Numbered from the stretch's first letter, positions 1 through 9,175 are shown. The stretch: DNA of 63,347 nt from an uncultured Chloroflexales bacterium (GCA_937925925.1 CALANA010000074.1:1-63347); one strand, 5' to 3'. Numbers and translations are program-made. Notes: a model not told the origin generated them from the sequence alone.

Positions 1-2610
1 CCCGAACCGGAGCCCGAACCGGAACCCGAACCGGAGCCCGAACCCGAACCCGAACCTTTACCCCGCACGCTCGTGATCAACGAAATTTCGCCCTCACCAC
101 CGTCAGGGCAGATGGAGTGGGTTGAGTTGTACAACTTTGGAGCGGAGCCGGTTGATGTAACGGGATGGCGGGTGAAACGCACGGGATTGACTGGAACGGT
201 ACAAACAAGAACGCTGAACAGCGCTGTCGTTCCAGCAGGCGGGTTTCTGCTGCTGGAGATTGCGAGTGGCTTCCTGCCCAATGGCGGTTCGACACTGGAG
301 TTGCTGGATGCGGAAGGTGAGGTTGTTGATGGCCCGATAGACTATCCGGCCATCGGGAGTGGACGAGTCTATGCACGGGCCGATGACGGTGGCGCTGAGT
401 GGCGAGATGACTATGCACCTTCGCCGGGTGCGCCCAACATGCCACCATCACCAACCGCAACGCCGACGAACACGGCAACGCCAATAAATACGCCAACCCC
501 GACGGATACGGCGACGCCGACGAACACGGCAACGCCGACGAACACGATGACACCCACTGGTACAGCTCCTATTTCCGCACCCCGCACGCTCGTGATCAAC
601 GAAATTTCGCCCTCACCACCGTCAGGGCAGATGGAGTGGGTTGAGTTGTACAACTTTGGAGCGGAGCCGGTTGATGTAACGGGATGGCGGGTGAAACGTA
701 CGGGATTGACTGGAACGGTACAAACAAGAACGCTGAACAGCGCTGTCGTTCCACCAGGTGGGTTTTTGCTATTGGAGATTGCGAGTGGCTTCCTGCCCAA
801 TGATGGTGCGACCCTGGAGTTGCTGGATGCGGAAGGTGAGGTTGTTGATGGCCCGATAAACTATCCAGCCATCGGGAGTGGACGGGTCTATGCACGGGCC
901 GATGATGGTGGCGCTGAGTGGCGAGTAGACTATCCGCCCTCGCCCGGTGCGCCTAACACACCACCACCACCGACCGCGACACCGACGAACACGGCGACAC
1001 CGACGAACACGCCAACGCCGACGAACACGCCAACGCCGACGGATACTCCCGACAGAGGAGAAGCACCGGAACCAGAAATAGAACGCCAACCCCGCACGCT
1101 GCTGATCAACGAAATCTTGCCTGCCCCATCATCAGCGCAGATGGAGTGGATCGAGTTGTACAATTTTGGCTCAGAGCCGGTTGATGTAACGGAATGGAGT
1201 ATCAGACGCACAGGTCTGACAGGAGTGGTACAAACCAGAAAGTTGGATGCAGTCAGCGTTCCACCTGGTGGGTTTCTTGTCATAGAAACTGGGAGAAGCT
1301 TCTTACCGAATGACGGTGCGATTCTGGAGTTACTGGACGCACAGGGGCAGGCTGTGCATGATCCGATAGAATATCCAAAACTTGGGAGTGACCAGGTCTA
1401 TGCACGTGCCACGGATGGTGGCGCTGAGTGGCGAGCGGACTATCCACCCTCGCCGGGCGCGCCCAACATACCACCGCCACCGACCGCGACCCCCACCGAT
1501 ACAGCAACACCCTCGCCCACGCGGACGCCCTCGCCCACACGGACATCCTCGCCTACGCGAACACCCGCCTCCACCCGGACGCCCTCGCCCACGCGAACGC
1601 CCTCGCCCACGCGGACGCCCTCCCCCACGCGAACGCCGACGGTGACACGAACGTCGACGGTGACTGAAACAGAGCCAGAGAGCGAAACCGAGTCGTCATC
1701 GTCATCACGCACGCTGCTGATCAACGAAATCTTGCCTGCCCCATCATCAGCGCAGATGGAGTGGATCGAGTTGTACAACTTTGGCTCAGAGCCGGTTGAT
1801 GTAACGGGATGGAGTGTCAGACGCACAGGTCTGACAGGAGTGGTACAAACTAGAAAGCTGGATGCAGTCAGCGTTCCGCCTGGTGGGTTTCTCGTGGTAG
1901 AAACGGGGAGAAGCTTCTTACCAAACAACGGTGCGATCCTGGAGTTGCTGGACGGACAGGGGCAGGCTGTGCATGATCCGATAGAATACCCAAAACTGGG
2001 GAGCGACCAGGTCTATGCACGCGCCACGGATGGTGGCGCTGAGTGGCGGATCGATTATCCACCCTCGCCAGGTATGCCCAACCAACCACCACCAGTGACT
2101 GCGTCATCTCCTGATGCCCCGATGCGGCCACCAACCCGTGCGCCGTCGGTCAGCCTCCCTGAAGCCCAGACCGTGCCAGATACAGCCGCCGCTATCTTTG
2201 ACAGCCAGAGAGGAGCAGATCGTAGTATGAATGAACATACCACGATCATGAGCGATCATCAGGCTGTGGGGAGTGGCACCGGACAGGGTGCCTCGCTTGA
2301 GGTTACAACCGGCCAGGAGGTTCGCCCCAGGCGTCTGCCAGCCTCACTGCAACCGGGTGTACATGCTCCTGCACAACCCTATCTTGGGGCAGAACCAGGC
2401 ACAGTGTATACCTATCGCCCACCGCCCACGGCTACGCCTGTGCCTATACCTGAACCAACGGACATTGTAGAATCAACGACAATCATAAACACTGTCCACC
2501 CTGCGTCAGCGGTATCCGCGCAAGTCAGGACAAGCAGGCTCATTGCGGGCATCGGATTATTCTTGCTCGCCGGTGTCCTGGTCTGGAGCGAATACCGATC
2601 CAGAGAATAA
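1..2610 (+). CDS. Cell-surface protein with four lamin-tail domains, 3' part (5' end outside window)
   Basis: The reading frame is open from base 1 (a Pro-Glu repeat), so the true start lies upstream. Four lamin-tail (LTD) domains begin near bases 64, 583, 1093 and 1708; each opens with a R-T-L-[VL]-I-N-E-I motif followed by MEW[VI]ELYNFG. They are joined by Thr/Pro-rich linkers (TPTNT and TRTPSP types), the usual spacers of Chloroflexota exported proteins. A C-terminal hydrophobic helix (about bases 2540-2590) followed by a short basic tail suggests a membrane anchor with the repeats outside the cell. Domains 1 and 2 are almost identical in DNA over about 360 bases, and 3 and 4 are also close, so the array grew by recent duplication. 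LTD domains often occur with exported nucleases or as adhesive modules; no catalytic domain is visible here. The domain call is firm, the function unknown. Confidence 0.85.
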   Translation, partial: PEPEPEPEPEPEPEPEPEPLPRTLVINEISPSPPSGQMEWVELYNFGAEPVDVTGWRVKRTGLTGTVQTRTLNSAVVPAGGFLLLEIASGFLPNGGSTLELLDAEGEVVDGPIDYPAIGSGRVYARADDGGAEWRDDYAPSPGAPNMPPSPTATPTNTATPINTPTPTDTATPTNTATPTNTMTPTGTAPISAPRTLVINEISPSPPSGQMEWVELYNFGAEPVDVTGWRVKRTGLTGTVQTRTLNSAVVPPGGFLLLEIASGFLPNDGATLELLDAEGEVVDGPINYPAIGSGRVYARADDGGAEWRVDYPPSPGAPNTPPPPTATPTNTATPTNTPTPTNTPTPTDTPDRGEAPEPEIERQPRTLLINEILPAPSSAQMEWIELYNFGSEPVDVTEWSIRRTGLTGVVQTRKLDAVSVPPGGFLVIETGRSFLPNDGAILELLDAQGQAVHDPIEYPKLGSDQVYARATDGGAEWRADYPPSPGAPNIPPPPTATPTDTATPSPTRTPSPTRTSSPTRTPASTRTPSPTRTPSPTRTPSPTRTPTVTRTSTVTETEPESETESSSSSRTLLINEILPAPSSAQMEWIELYNFGSEPVDVTGWSVRRTGLTGVVQTRKLDAVSVPPGGFLVVETGRSFLPNNGAILELLDGQGQAVHDPIEYPKLGSDQVYARATDGGAEWRIDYPPSPGMPNQPPPVTASSPDAPMRPPTRAPSVSLPEAQTVPDTAAAIFDSQRGADRSMNEHTTIMSDHQAVGSGTGQGASLEVTTGQEVRPRRLPASLQPGVHAPAQPYLGAEPGTVYTYRPPPTATPVPIPEPTDIVESTTIINTVHPASAVSAQVRTSRLIAGIGLFLLAGVLVWSEYRSRE
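61..430 (+). repeat. Direct repeat copy 1 (LTD domain 1), partner at 580-949
   Basis: Bases 61-430 recur at an offset of 519 bases with only scattered substitutions. The repeat covers the whole first LTD domain, so it records a domain-sized duplication or gene conversion. A looser pair (offset 615) joins domains 3 (from 1093) and 4 (from 1708). Confidence 0.85.
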
Positions 2611-2619
2611 ACAGAACTG

Positions 2620-2628
2620 TGTTATAAT
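2620..2628 (+). promoter_or_regulatory. Extended -10 promoter for the ROK gene
   Basis: TGT directly precedes TATAAT (2623-2628), an extended -10 element, 58 bases before the chosen ATG. No convincing -35 hexamer is visible. Confidence 0.5.
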
Positions 2629-2686
2629 CATCAGCATGACATTTGGTACCCAATTTCTGCGCTGATCCTGAAAGGAGGTGTCGCGT

Positions 2687-3655
2687 ATGACTGATCCTAA
2701 GACGCTTGTTCAGGAGCAACTGGCGCACAATACCTGGGGTTTGTTGGGAACGCAGGGCTATGTTCTGGGCGTCGATCTCGGCAGCTATGGACTACGCATC
2801 GCCCTGATCGACCTGCACAGTCGTACGTATCGCAGTGTTTCGGCTGAGACGCCAGATAGCACTCCCCAGCAGATCATGGAACACGCTATTGATGTAGCGC
2901 GACAATTGCTGACTGAGTCTGGCGTTGCGCCGGATCGTCTGGTGCGTATTGGTGTTGGCTTTGGTGGGCCAGTTGATCCGCAACGTGGCGTGATCCGCCT
3001 CTCAACGCGTGTACCTGGTTGGGAAAACTTTCCGGTTCAGGAGCAGTTTGAGCAAGCCTTTGATACCGTGACACTGCTGGAGAATGACGCCAACTTGATC
3101 GCGCTGGCTGAAGCAACGTTTGGCATTGGGCGTGGATGTGATCACCTGTTTTATATGCATCTCAGCAGCGGTGTTGGTGGTGGTATGGTACTGAACGGCC
3201 AATTGTATCATGGTGCGACGGCTATGGCGGGCGAGATCGGGCATGTAATCATTGGCTATGGCTGGGATGGCGTGAGCAAACCATCGACGCTGGAAGAAAT
3301 GGTTTCGATCCAGGGCTTGATGCGGCGGGCACAGACACTGGGGTTGTCAACCAATAACCTGGATGATATCTTTGGCACGCACCCGCTGGCCCAACAGGTA
3401 GTCACTGAAACGGTCAGTTTGCTGGCGATGCGTATGGCGCAGATTGTCGCATTGCTCGATCCTAGCACGATAGTGTTGGGCGGGGTAGTAGTCCGCATTG
3501 GTGGAGATCCGTTTGTCCAGGCCATTGCCCAACAGATGCAACAATTTATTCCGCCACAGTTTGCCCGTCCTGTCCGCGTTGTTTCCTCATTGTTGGGTTT
3601 TGAGAGTGTGGTGATTGGGGCGTTGGCTATGGCCTTGAAAAGTTTGCAAGAATGA
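2687..3655 (+). CDS. ROK-family sugar kinase-like protein lacking the zinc motif
   Basis: A 322-aa protein with the ASKHA ATPase fold of the ROK family (sugar kinases and NagC-type repressors). The N-terminal phosphate loop reads GVDLGSYGLRIALIDL, the catalytic region is ENDANLIALAE, and a glycine-rich stretch ends in AGEIGH. Only about 20 residues precede the ROK core, so there is no helix-turn-helix and a repressor role is unlikely. The Cys-x-Cys-Gly-x-x-Gly-Cys zinc motif that normally follows GEIGH is absent; the sequence there has no cysteine. The start at 2687 is set by AAAGGAGG at 2671-2678; an in-frame GTG at 2678 overlaps that site. The family is certain; substrate and kinase activity are unknown. 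Confidence 0.85.
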   Translation: MTDPKTLVQEQLAHNTWGLLGTQGYVLGVDLGSYGLRIALIDLHSRTYRSVSAETPDSTPQQIMEHAIDVARQLLTESGVAPDRLVRIGVGFGGPVDPQRGVIRLSTRVPGWENFPVQEQFEQAFDTVTLLENDANLIALAEATFGIGRGCDHLFYMHLSSGVGGGMVLNGQLYHGATAMAGEIGHVIIGYGWDGVSKPSTLEEMVSIQGLMRRAQTLGLSTNNLDDIFGTHPLAQQVVTETVSLLAMRMAQIVALLDPSTIVLGGVVVRIGGDPFVQAIAQQMQQFIPPQFARPVRVVSSLLGFESVVIGALAMALKSLQE

Positions 3656-3656
3656 G

Positions 3657-3685
3657 TTGCGTACTCCCCACCAGGATGCTATAAT
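3657..3685 (+). promoter_or_regulatory. Candidate promoter for the 3785-9012 gene chain
   Basis: TTGCGT (3657-3662), 17-base spacer, TATAAT (3680-3685). Downstream at about 3719-3751 an imperfect hairpin, ACAGCAGGGAG/CTCTCTGCTGT, lies in the leader just before the first gene's ribosome-binding site. Confidence 0.45.
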
Positions 3686-3784
3686 TCTTGAATTAACGCG
3701 AATGATGTATAAACTGACACAGCAGGGAGGTAATAGTTCTCTCTGCTGTATGTTGTGTGTTGCACTATACCTGACAGGAGGAGT

Positions 3785-3934
3785 ATGGACGCCAGATCAA
3801 TAATCTATGGCGAAACAGCCCTTGATAAACTTGTCCAATGGCTACGAGCCACTGGTGAGCCACAAGATCTGGAGGTGGTTGTGCAACGGTATCTTGAGAT
3901 ACTGCGTGAACTTGTGGTAGAGGAGCAGCCATGA
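3785..3934 (+). CDS. Small conserved-looking 49-aa protein, first gene of the chain
   Basis: ATG at 3785 follows a strong AGGAGG (about 3776-3781) and encodes 49 residues (MDARSIIYGETALDKL at the start), predicted mainly helical and acidic at the end. Its TGA overlaps the ATG of the 741-aa gene (ATGA at 3931), so the two are translationally coupled. The good ribosome-binding site and coupling argue that it is real despite its size. No family was recognised. It may be a helical partner of the downstream protein; that is inference from position only. Confidence 0.65.
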   Translation: MDARSIIYGETALDKLVQWLRATGEPQDLEVVVQRYLEILRELVVEEQP

Positions 3935-6156
3935 GTGCCCCGATCTTTGCAGGTACACCGGAACAGCAAGCGTTGGCCTCGGAAATATTTCGTCTGATGT
4001 CGGCCCAGGGAGCGCTGTTTGCTGCGGATGCCCCGATTAAACAGACGTTGTCGAATCTTACGGACTTTCTGGCTGCGCAGCGGAAGCGTGAGCGCGAGGC
4101 AATGGCGCACGAGATAGATGCGGCATTGCGTGCCAACGACCAGGTTTTTGCTCGTCAGGAAGATACGGAGACGCGGGAGATTATCTATATTACCTCGCGC
4201 CTCGGTGTCTATCCCACCCGGCGTGAAGATACGAGCCACACTTTTAAGCAGCGCCTCTATGAACCTGACGAGCCATTACCTGTTGATGATATTAGTGTTG
4301 TTGTTTCGACCTCACGTCCAGCGCTCACAACGGTTGAGCCGGTCTTTATCTCTGACTATTGGCAGCAGCAGGCCGGGATGGTGTCGTTTCCGTTGCGCTC
4401 AACATCCGCATCAACCGGCGATTTTGATGTTCAGGAACTGGAGCAGGATCGTGAATCCGAAGTTCCTGTGCTAGATACGGACAAGGACACTCCAGTCGAG
4501 CCGGTTGTGTCGCCTGATGTGGCGCTTGATGACCTTCTGCCAGCCGATCTTGTGGCGCAAGACCTGCCGGCGCAAGCTGTATCATCTGAGATACGCACGA
4601 CGGTACCACCGGTAGAGATAACGAACCAGGAATTAATGTCGGACATTGAAGAGGTGGTGCCAGGGCCAGCAGAGCCGCTGGTGGCTGAGGCTGACGAGGG
4701 CATAACGGCTGATCGCCTGGTCAGCGAAGATCGTGTTGACATTGTTGATGTAGATGCAATACCAGCGGTGCCTGCGATGACTCCTTCCGAGAGTGTGGTG
4801 GAGGGTTCAGACGAAGTGGTGCAAGCGGACGAAATTGACGAAATTGATGAGATTGATAAAATTGCTCTTGAGGATACAGAGCCAATAGCCCCTCCGGCTA
4901 TTTTCACGCTACCGGATGGTACTGCCATTGATCTCCAACAGCCTGTATCCAAACTGATGGCAACTCACCGGGTTATACTGGAAGAGGCGTTGATCAATCG
5001 TATCGATCAAGATCCATTGCAGCGCATTGTACACTTTGGGCGCGATCTCTATACCGATGCAGATAAGATTAATCTGGGCAAGAACGATCTGCGCCGCATT
5101 CGTGATTACATTCTCGAAATTGGTGAGCCAGTATTGGACACAGCCATCATCGCTGATCTTTATCACAGTCACCGCCAATCAACAACTGAGAGTTTTCGGT
5201 TCTCACTCAATTATCGCCTGCACCGTGAAAAAGAGTTCGAGTTTGTGGGTGTGGCGGGTGCTTGTCTCTGGTCAACGCGTGGACTACCCTTCATTGGTAC
5301 CAAGCGTGTGAAAGCCAGTGAGATGGGGCATCTCACCAGTTATCTGGTTGAAGGTTACGACGATAGTCTGGAGCAGCAGCATGGAGCGCAGATCAATGAA
5401 GAAGGTATCGTTAACCGGCAGATTACCTTTTTTGAGTGGGAGCATGGTATTTTACCGCTTGATGCCAGTTTAGCCACACTGCTCCCGCAGCCACTCTTGA
5501 GTGAGCAACGCAGTGTGGTGCTGCGTTTCGATGTTCCGCAGCACTATACCAGCTATCTGGTGGAAGTGCGCTATCCGACCGGTAATCGTGGTGGATGGCT
5601 TCAGGGTCTGGAGGACTTTTTCCATGAGCATCTGGTAGCTGGAGCGATAATCAAACTGGCGCGGACGGAAGAGCCACATGTGTTTACCCTGACCTATGAG
5701 GAATCAGGGGTGCGCAGTGATCGCTTGCTTACTTTTGATGATAAGAAAAATAAGTTTGTCTTTGCGAACCTCAGCTATGAATGTGCGGTGGATAGTGAAC
5801 AACTGCTGAGTCAGCGTAAGTTTGGCAAACTCAAAAACCTGAAAGCACTTCCCACCCCTGATCGTCGCAAGGCAGACTTTGTTCTGGCACATGTGTTTGA
5901 GGTTGTTGGCGAACAGTTAGGTACACGGAATGATCCTTTGTACTGGCTATCGCTAGATGATTTATATGTTGCCTACAACGTCTTGCGCCCGGCCTCACGT
6001 CCCTATATCGAGTCTTTGCTCGCTGCTGATGCGATGTATGCACCTGATGAAGCGACGCCTGGTGCTTACTACTACAAACCAGTGCCGGAAGTTGAGGAAA
6101 TCGAGGAAGAGGAAGATACCGACGTCCTGGTCTATGACGATGATGATGAGTATTGA
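3931..6156 (+). CDS. 741-aa protein of unknown function with acidic central linker
   Basis: No family was recognised. Three parts can be seen: a helical, charged N-terminal domain (about 1-125); a long Asp/Glu/Val/Pro-rich linker (about 125-310, including the run DEIDEIDEIDKI) that looks disordered; and a C-terminal globular region (about 315-715) with many aromatic and charged residues, followed by an acidic tail (EEIEEEEDTD and DDDDEY). The start of the C-terminal region (around NLGKNDLRRIRDYILE) has the helical pattern of winged-helix domains, but this is a weak impression. It lies between the 49-aa gene and a HEAT-repeat gene, overlapping the first by ATGA and abutting the second. No signal peptide or membrane helix is evident, so it is probably cytoplasmic. 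Confidence 0.8.
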   Translation: MSAPIFAGTPEQQALASEIFRLMSAQGALFAADAPIKQTLSNLTDFLAAQRKREREAMAHEIDAALRANDQVFARQEDTETREIIYITSRLGVYPTRREDTSHTFKQRLYEPDEPLPVDDISVVVSTSRPALTTVEPVFISDYWQQQAGMVSFPLRSTSASTGDFDVQELEQDRESEVPVLDTDKDTPVEPVVSPDVALDDLLPADLVAQDLPAQAVSSEIRTTVPPVEITNQELMSDIEEVVPGPAEPLVAEADEGITADRLVSEDRVDIVDVDAIPAVPAMTPSESVVEGSDEVVQADEIDEIDEIDKIALEDTEPIAPPAIFTLPDGTAIDLQQPVSKLMATHRVILEEALINRIDQDPLQRIVHFGRDLYTDADKINLGKNDLRRIRDYILEIGEPVLDTAIIADLYHSHRQSTTESFRFSLNYRLHREKEFEFVGVAGACLWSTRGLPFIGTKRVKASEMGHLTSYLVEGYDDSLEQQHGAQINEEGIVNRQITFFEWEHGILPLDASLATLLPQPLLSEQRSVVLRFDVPQHYTSYLVEVRYPTGNRGGWLQGLEDFFHEHLVAGAIIKLARTEEPHVFTLTYEESGVRSDRLLTFDDKKNKFVFANLSYECAVDSEQLLSQRKFGKLKNLKALPTPDRRKADFVLAHVFEVVGEQLGTRNDPLYWLSLDDLYVAYNVLRPASRPYIESLLAADAMYAPDEATPGAYYYKPVPEVEEIEEEEDTDVLVYDDDDEY

Positions 6157-6167
6157 TCATACCTGGT

Positions 6168-7073
6168 ATGGATCTGCAAGCATATCTCCAACAACTGGCG
6201 AACCCGGATTATCTACTTTCTAAACATGGGCTGAAAGTACTCTCGGATCTTGATGCCGAGCATACATCTCTCTTTGCTGATGGGTGGCGACATATTCTTA
6301 GTGAGCGTCGGCTTGAAATCGTAGCGGCGCTGGTTGAGTTAGCCGAGGATAATGTTGAGCTTGACTTTCGTCAGGTATTGCTTGTGTGCCTGGACGATCC
6401 TGATGCCGAGGTGCGGGCGATGGCCGTGGGTGGATTATGGGAAGATGATCGGCTGCCAACGATGCGGCGGGTCTTAGGTCTAGTGCATGATTCTTCAGGA
6501 GCGGTGCGGGCAGCGGCAATGTTGTTTTTAGGCCGGGCAGCCTATCGGGTGGAGATGGGTGAGTTGCCAGAAGAAGATGCCCACGCAGTGTGTACGACTC
6601 TGCTGAACGTGGTGTCCGACTCTGAACAGCCGCTCGAAGTACGGCGACGTGCGGTTGAAGGAATTGGCTATCTCTGTCATTCTGCCGAGGCTCAGGCGAA
6701 GATCGGGCGCGCCTATGCCCATGCCGAGCAATTAATGCGTGAGAGTGCGCTGGTGGCCATGGGACGTTCGATGCACCCTAACTGGTTTCCCTATATTCAG
6801 CAGGAACTGCGTAGCCCTTCGCCCGCCTTGCGTTATGAGGCTGCCCGTGCAGTTGGTGAACTGGGCGAAGAAGGAAGGGCACTACAGGCGGGGTTGTTGC
6901 CCTTGATTGATGATGATGATAGCGAGGTGGCCCAGGCTGCGATCTGGGCGCTGGGGCAAACTGGTGGCCCGCAGGCACGCCGGGTGTTACAGCGACTGGT
7001 GCGTAGTAAGGATGAGGTGCGCAGTCAGGCCGCTGAGGAGGCGTTGCAAGAGATTATGCTGGACGAGATGTGA
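6168..7073 (+). CDS. HEAT-repeat protein
   Basis: A 301-aa protein made almost wholly of HEAT-like helical pairs. Typical repeat cores are DPDAEVRAMAVGGLWED, DSSGAVRAAAMLFLGRAA, SPALRYEAARAVGELGEEG and DSEVAQAAIWALGQTGG, so the fold is an alpha-solenoid for protein-protein contact. The ATG at 6168 is preferred; a TTG at 6153 would overlap the previous stop, and neither has a clear ribosome-binding site. Its TGA overlaps the next ATG (TGATG at 7071-7075). Position suggests it scaffolds the 741-aa protein or the sugar deacetylase downstream; this is inferred from operon structure only. Confidence 0.85.
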   Translation: MDLQAYLQQLANPDYLLSKHGLKVLSDLDAEHTSLFADGWRHILSERRLEIVAALVELAEDNVELDFRQVLLVCLDDPDAEVRAMAVGGLWEDDRLPTMRRVLGLVHDSSGAVRAAAMLFLGRAAYRVEMGELPEEDAHAVCTTLLNVVSDSEQPLEVRRRAVEGIGYLCHSAEAQAKIGRAYAHAEQLMRESALVAMGRSMHPNWFPYIQQELRSPSPALRYEAARAVGELGEEGRALQAGLLPLIDDDDSEVAQAAIWALGQTGGPQARRVLQRLVRSKDEVRSQAAEEALQEIMLDEM

Positions 7074-7864
7074 TGACCTATGCCACCAGTTACGATCATA
7101 TTTATCTATCTCCCCACTTCGATGATGCCGTACTCTCGTGTGGCGGGATGATCGCAGGTCAGACAGCCAGGAACCAGCAGGTGCTGGTGTTCACGATTTG
7201 CAGTGGTATACCATCGGCTACTCAGCCCTTCAGTGCGTTTGCCCACTATTTGCATACCACCTGGAATCTCGAACCCGGCCACGTGATCCAAAGCCGTCTG
7301 GAAGAAGATCATGCAGCGATGAAATGCCTGGGTGCGGAAGGATTCTATGCTGGGTTTCTAGATGCGATTTACCGTCATCCTCAGGCGTATGTCGATGACG
7401 AAACATTGTTTGGCCGTATTGCAGCCGAAGATACATTGGCACGTGATCTGAGTGCGATGCTGATCGGGTGTGCCTGCAAGTTTCCAACTGCCACATGGTA
7501 TGCGCCGCTGGGTATTGGGCATCATGTTGATCATTGTGGTACCTACCACGCCGCGAGACGTTTGCTCGAAACCGGGGTCAGCATGGTGTTTTATGAGGAT
7601 TTTCCCTATGTCGCAGTAACAGGAGCGTTACAAGCACGTTTGCAAGAGATAGCTGCGACTGAATCGTTGGTGGCCCAGGTGATAGGCATTGAATCGACGC
7701 TGGAGCGCAAAATCGAGGCGATTAAAGCCTATACCAGTCAGCTTGAGGTGCTGTTTGGTGGGGTTGAGCCAATGGTACAGGCGGTGATGACCTATGCCCG
7801 GCAGGTGCAATCGCAGTCTGAGGGTTATGCCGAGCGGATATGGCGGCACAGCGATCCCGCATGA
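7073..7864 (+). CDS. PIG-L/LmbE-family deacetylase
   Basis: A 263-aa zinc-dependent N-deacetylase of the PIG-L/LmbE family, which removes acetyl groups from N-acetylglucosaminyl or related sugar conjugates. The metal and catalytic motif SPHFDDAVLSCGG lies at residues 13-25, and the third metal ligand is probably in GIGHHVDHCGTYHAA (about 146-160). The start overlaps the HEAT gene stop, and the stop overlaps the next ATG (ATGA at 7861). No signal peptide is visible, so it acts in the cytoplasm. With FemAB and MurE downstream, a cell-envelope sugar is a reasonable substrate, but BshB- or MshB-like thiol biosynthesis cannot be excluded. Confidence 0.85.
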   Translation: MTYATSYDHIYLSPHFDDAVLSCGGMIAGQTARNQQVLVFTICSGIPSATQPFSAFAHYLHTTWNLEPGHVIQSRLEEDHAAMKCLGAEGFYAGFLDAIYRHPQAYVDDETLFGRIAAEDTLARDLSAMLIGCACKFPTATWYAPLGIGHHVDHCGTYHAARRLLETGVSMVFYEDFPYVAVTGALQARLQEIAATESLVAQVIGIESTLERKIEAIKAYTSQLEVLFGGVEPMVQAVMTYARQVQSQSEGYAERIWRHSDPA

Positions 7865-9012
7865 ACAGTGATGGGCAATCAGCCGTACACACGCTGGCCG
7901 CTGGTAGCGCTCTGGCTATCAGTACGCCGCTTGTTGATGATTGGGATGCCTTTGTGCTGCAACATCCTCAGGGACACCTCTTGCAACTCACGGCCTGGGC
8001 CAGGCTGAAAGTGGCTTTTGGCTGGAGTGCGCAACGAATTGCGGTGATTGCTCCTGCCGAAACGCATACAGCCATAACCTCGGATGTGGCAATACGCACA
8101 AACCCAGCGCAACCGATCATTGTAGCCGGAGCGCAGGTTCTTTTTCGTCAACGCTATGGACTTAGCATGGCCTATGTGCCGCGCGGCCCTCTGTTGACCG
8201 GCGATGCGACGATTGACGCACTGTTGCTGGCAACGCTGGCGCGAAGTGCGCGACGGCGACGGGCAGTTTTTCTGCGCCTGGAGCCAAATATCCTCGAAGA
8301 TGATCCGCAGGCTGATGCCTGGCATACCTGGTTATTGCTCCAGGGGTTTCAGCCAGCGGTACCGATCCAACCCCGTAGCAGCATTCATCTCGATCTGACG
8401 CTGTCGGTTGACCGCCTGTTTGCCGGGTTTAGCAAGGGCCATCGGGCCGACATCCGCCGTGCTGAACGGACGGGTTCGCGGGTGCGGGTTGGTACGGTGG
8501 ACGATATACCAACCTTTACCAGGATTATGCAAGCAACTGGTGCAAGGGCGGATTTCAGCGTGCATAATGAGGCATACTATCGGCAGGCGTATACGCTGTT
8601 TCAGGTGCGTAGTCACTTGCTGCTGGCCGAGCAAGAGGCGCAGGTCGTGGCCGGGCATATGGTTTTTGCCGATAGCCACGGTGGTCTTTATCTCTACAGT
8701 GGTGCAACTGAATTGGGACTAAAGTCTGGTGCCAATCACTGCTTGCAGTGGTATGCTATGCGCTGGGCACGGGAGCAGGGATGTCACTACTATGATCTAT
8801 GGGGCATTCCTGATGCGTTGGGACGGGCGGTGTTGACGTCTGATCCGTCCGAGCGAGCCGCGCTGGAGGCGGAGGCGCAGCATGATCCATTGATCGGAGT
8901 CTATCGGTTCAAAAAGGGCTTTGGGGGCCGTATTGTGCGCTACCTGCCTGCGTATGACCAGGTGTATCTTGCACCACTCTATGCGTTGTGGCAGAAGCAG
9001 CGCAGCCCATAG
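7861..9012 (+). CDS. FemAB-like peptidoglycan-bridge aminoacyltransferase
   Basis: A 383-aa member of the FemA/FemB/FemX group with two GNAT-like domains. Family signatures are the basic segment SKGHRADIRRAERTG (about 190-204), AGHMVFADSHGGLYLYSGAT in the second domain, and the hallmark YDLWGIPD. FemAB enzymes transfer amino acids from aminoacyl-tRNA to the peptide stem of lipid-linked peptidoglycan precursors at the inner face of the membrane. The start at 7861 overlaps the previous stop by ATGA, showing coupling to the PIG-L gene. murE follows after a repeat-rich 163-base gap, which supports a wall role. Some homologues belong to exopolysaccharide loci, so the acceptor is not certain. Confidence 0.8.
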   Translation: MNSDGQSAVHTLAAGSALAISTPLVDDWDAFVLQHPQGHLLQLTAWARLKVAFGWSAQRIAVIAPAETHTAITSDVAIRTNPAQPIIVAGAQVLFRQRYGLSMAYVPRGPLLTGDATIDALLLATLARSARRRRAVFLRLEPNILEDDPQADAWHTWLLLQGFQPAVPIQPRSSIHLDLTLSVDRLFAGFSKGHRADIRRAERTGSRVRVGTVDDIPTFTRIMQATGARADFSVHNEAYYRQAYTLFQVRSHLLLAEQEAQVVAGHMVFADSHGGLYLYSGATELGLKSGANHCLQWYAMRWAREQGCHYYDLWGIPDALGRAVLTSDPSERAALEAEAQHDPLIGVYRFKKGFGGRIVRYLPAYDQVYLAPLYALWQKQRSP

Positions 9013-9170
9013 CAAAGCGGAAAGCGCTCAAGCGCAAAGCGCAAAGCGCAAAGTGCAAAACAGGAGGATGCTGACGCATGCCATGGGTTCAAGCGTTCAA
9101 GCACAAAGCACTTCTTAAGCGCAAAGCGCTCAGACCGCTTTGCGCTCAGACCGCTTTACGCTTAATTGGG
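9013..9170. repeat. Degenerate 7-8-base repeat array between femAB-like gene and murE
   Basis: Consecutive AGCGCAA units with period 7 (about 9031-9060) pass into period-8 units such as CAAGCGTT, CAAGCACA and CAGACCGCTTTGCGCT. Units appear in both orientations (AAGCGCAAAGCGCT against AGACCGCTTTGCGCT), so the array can fold on itself. It belongs to the dispersed octamer family also seen at 12143, 25085, 52630, 61960 and 62180. Confidence 0.7.
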
Positions 9171-9175
9171 ATACT

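Noticed and set aside
1440-1928. 162-codon minus-strand frame with Val-Gly-rich repeats
   Set aside because: It is the complement of the Thr/Pro linker and LTD domain 4 of the surface protein.
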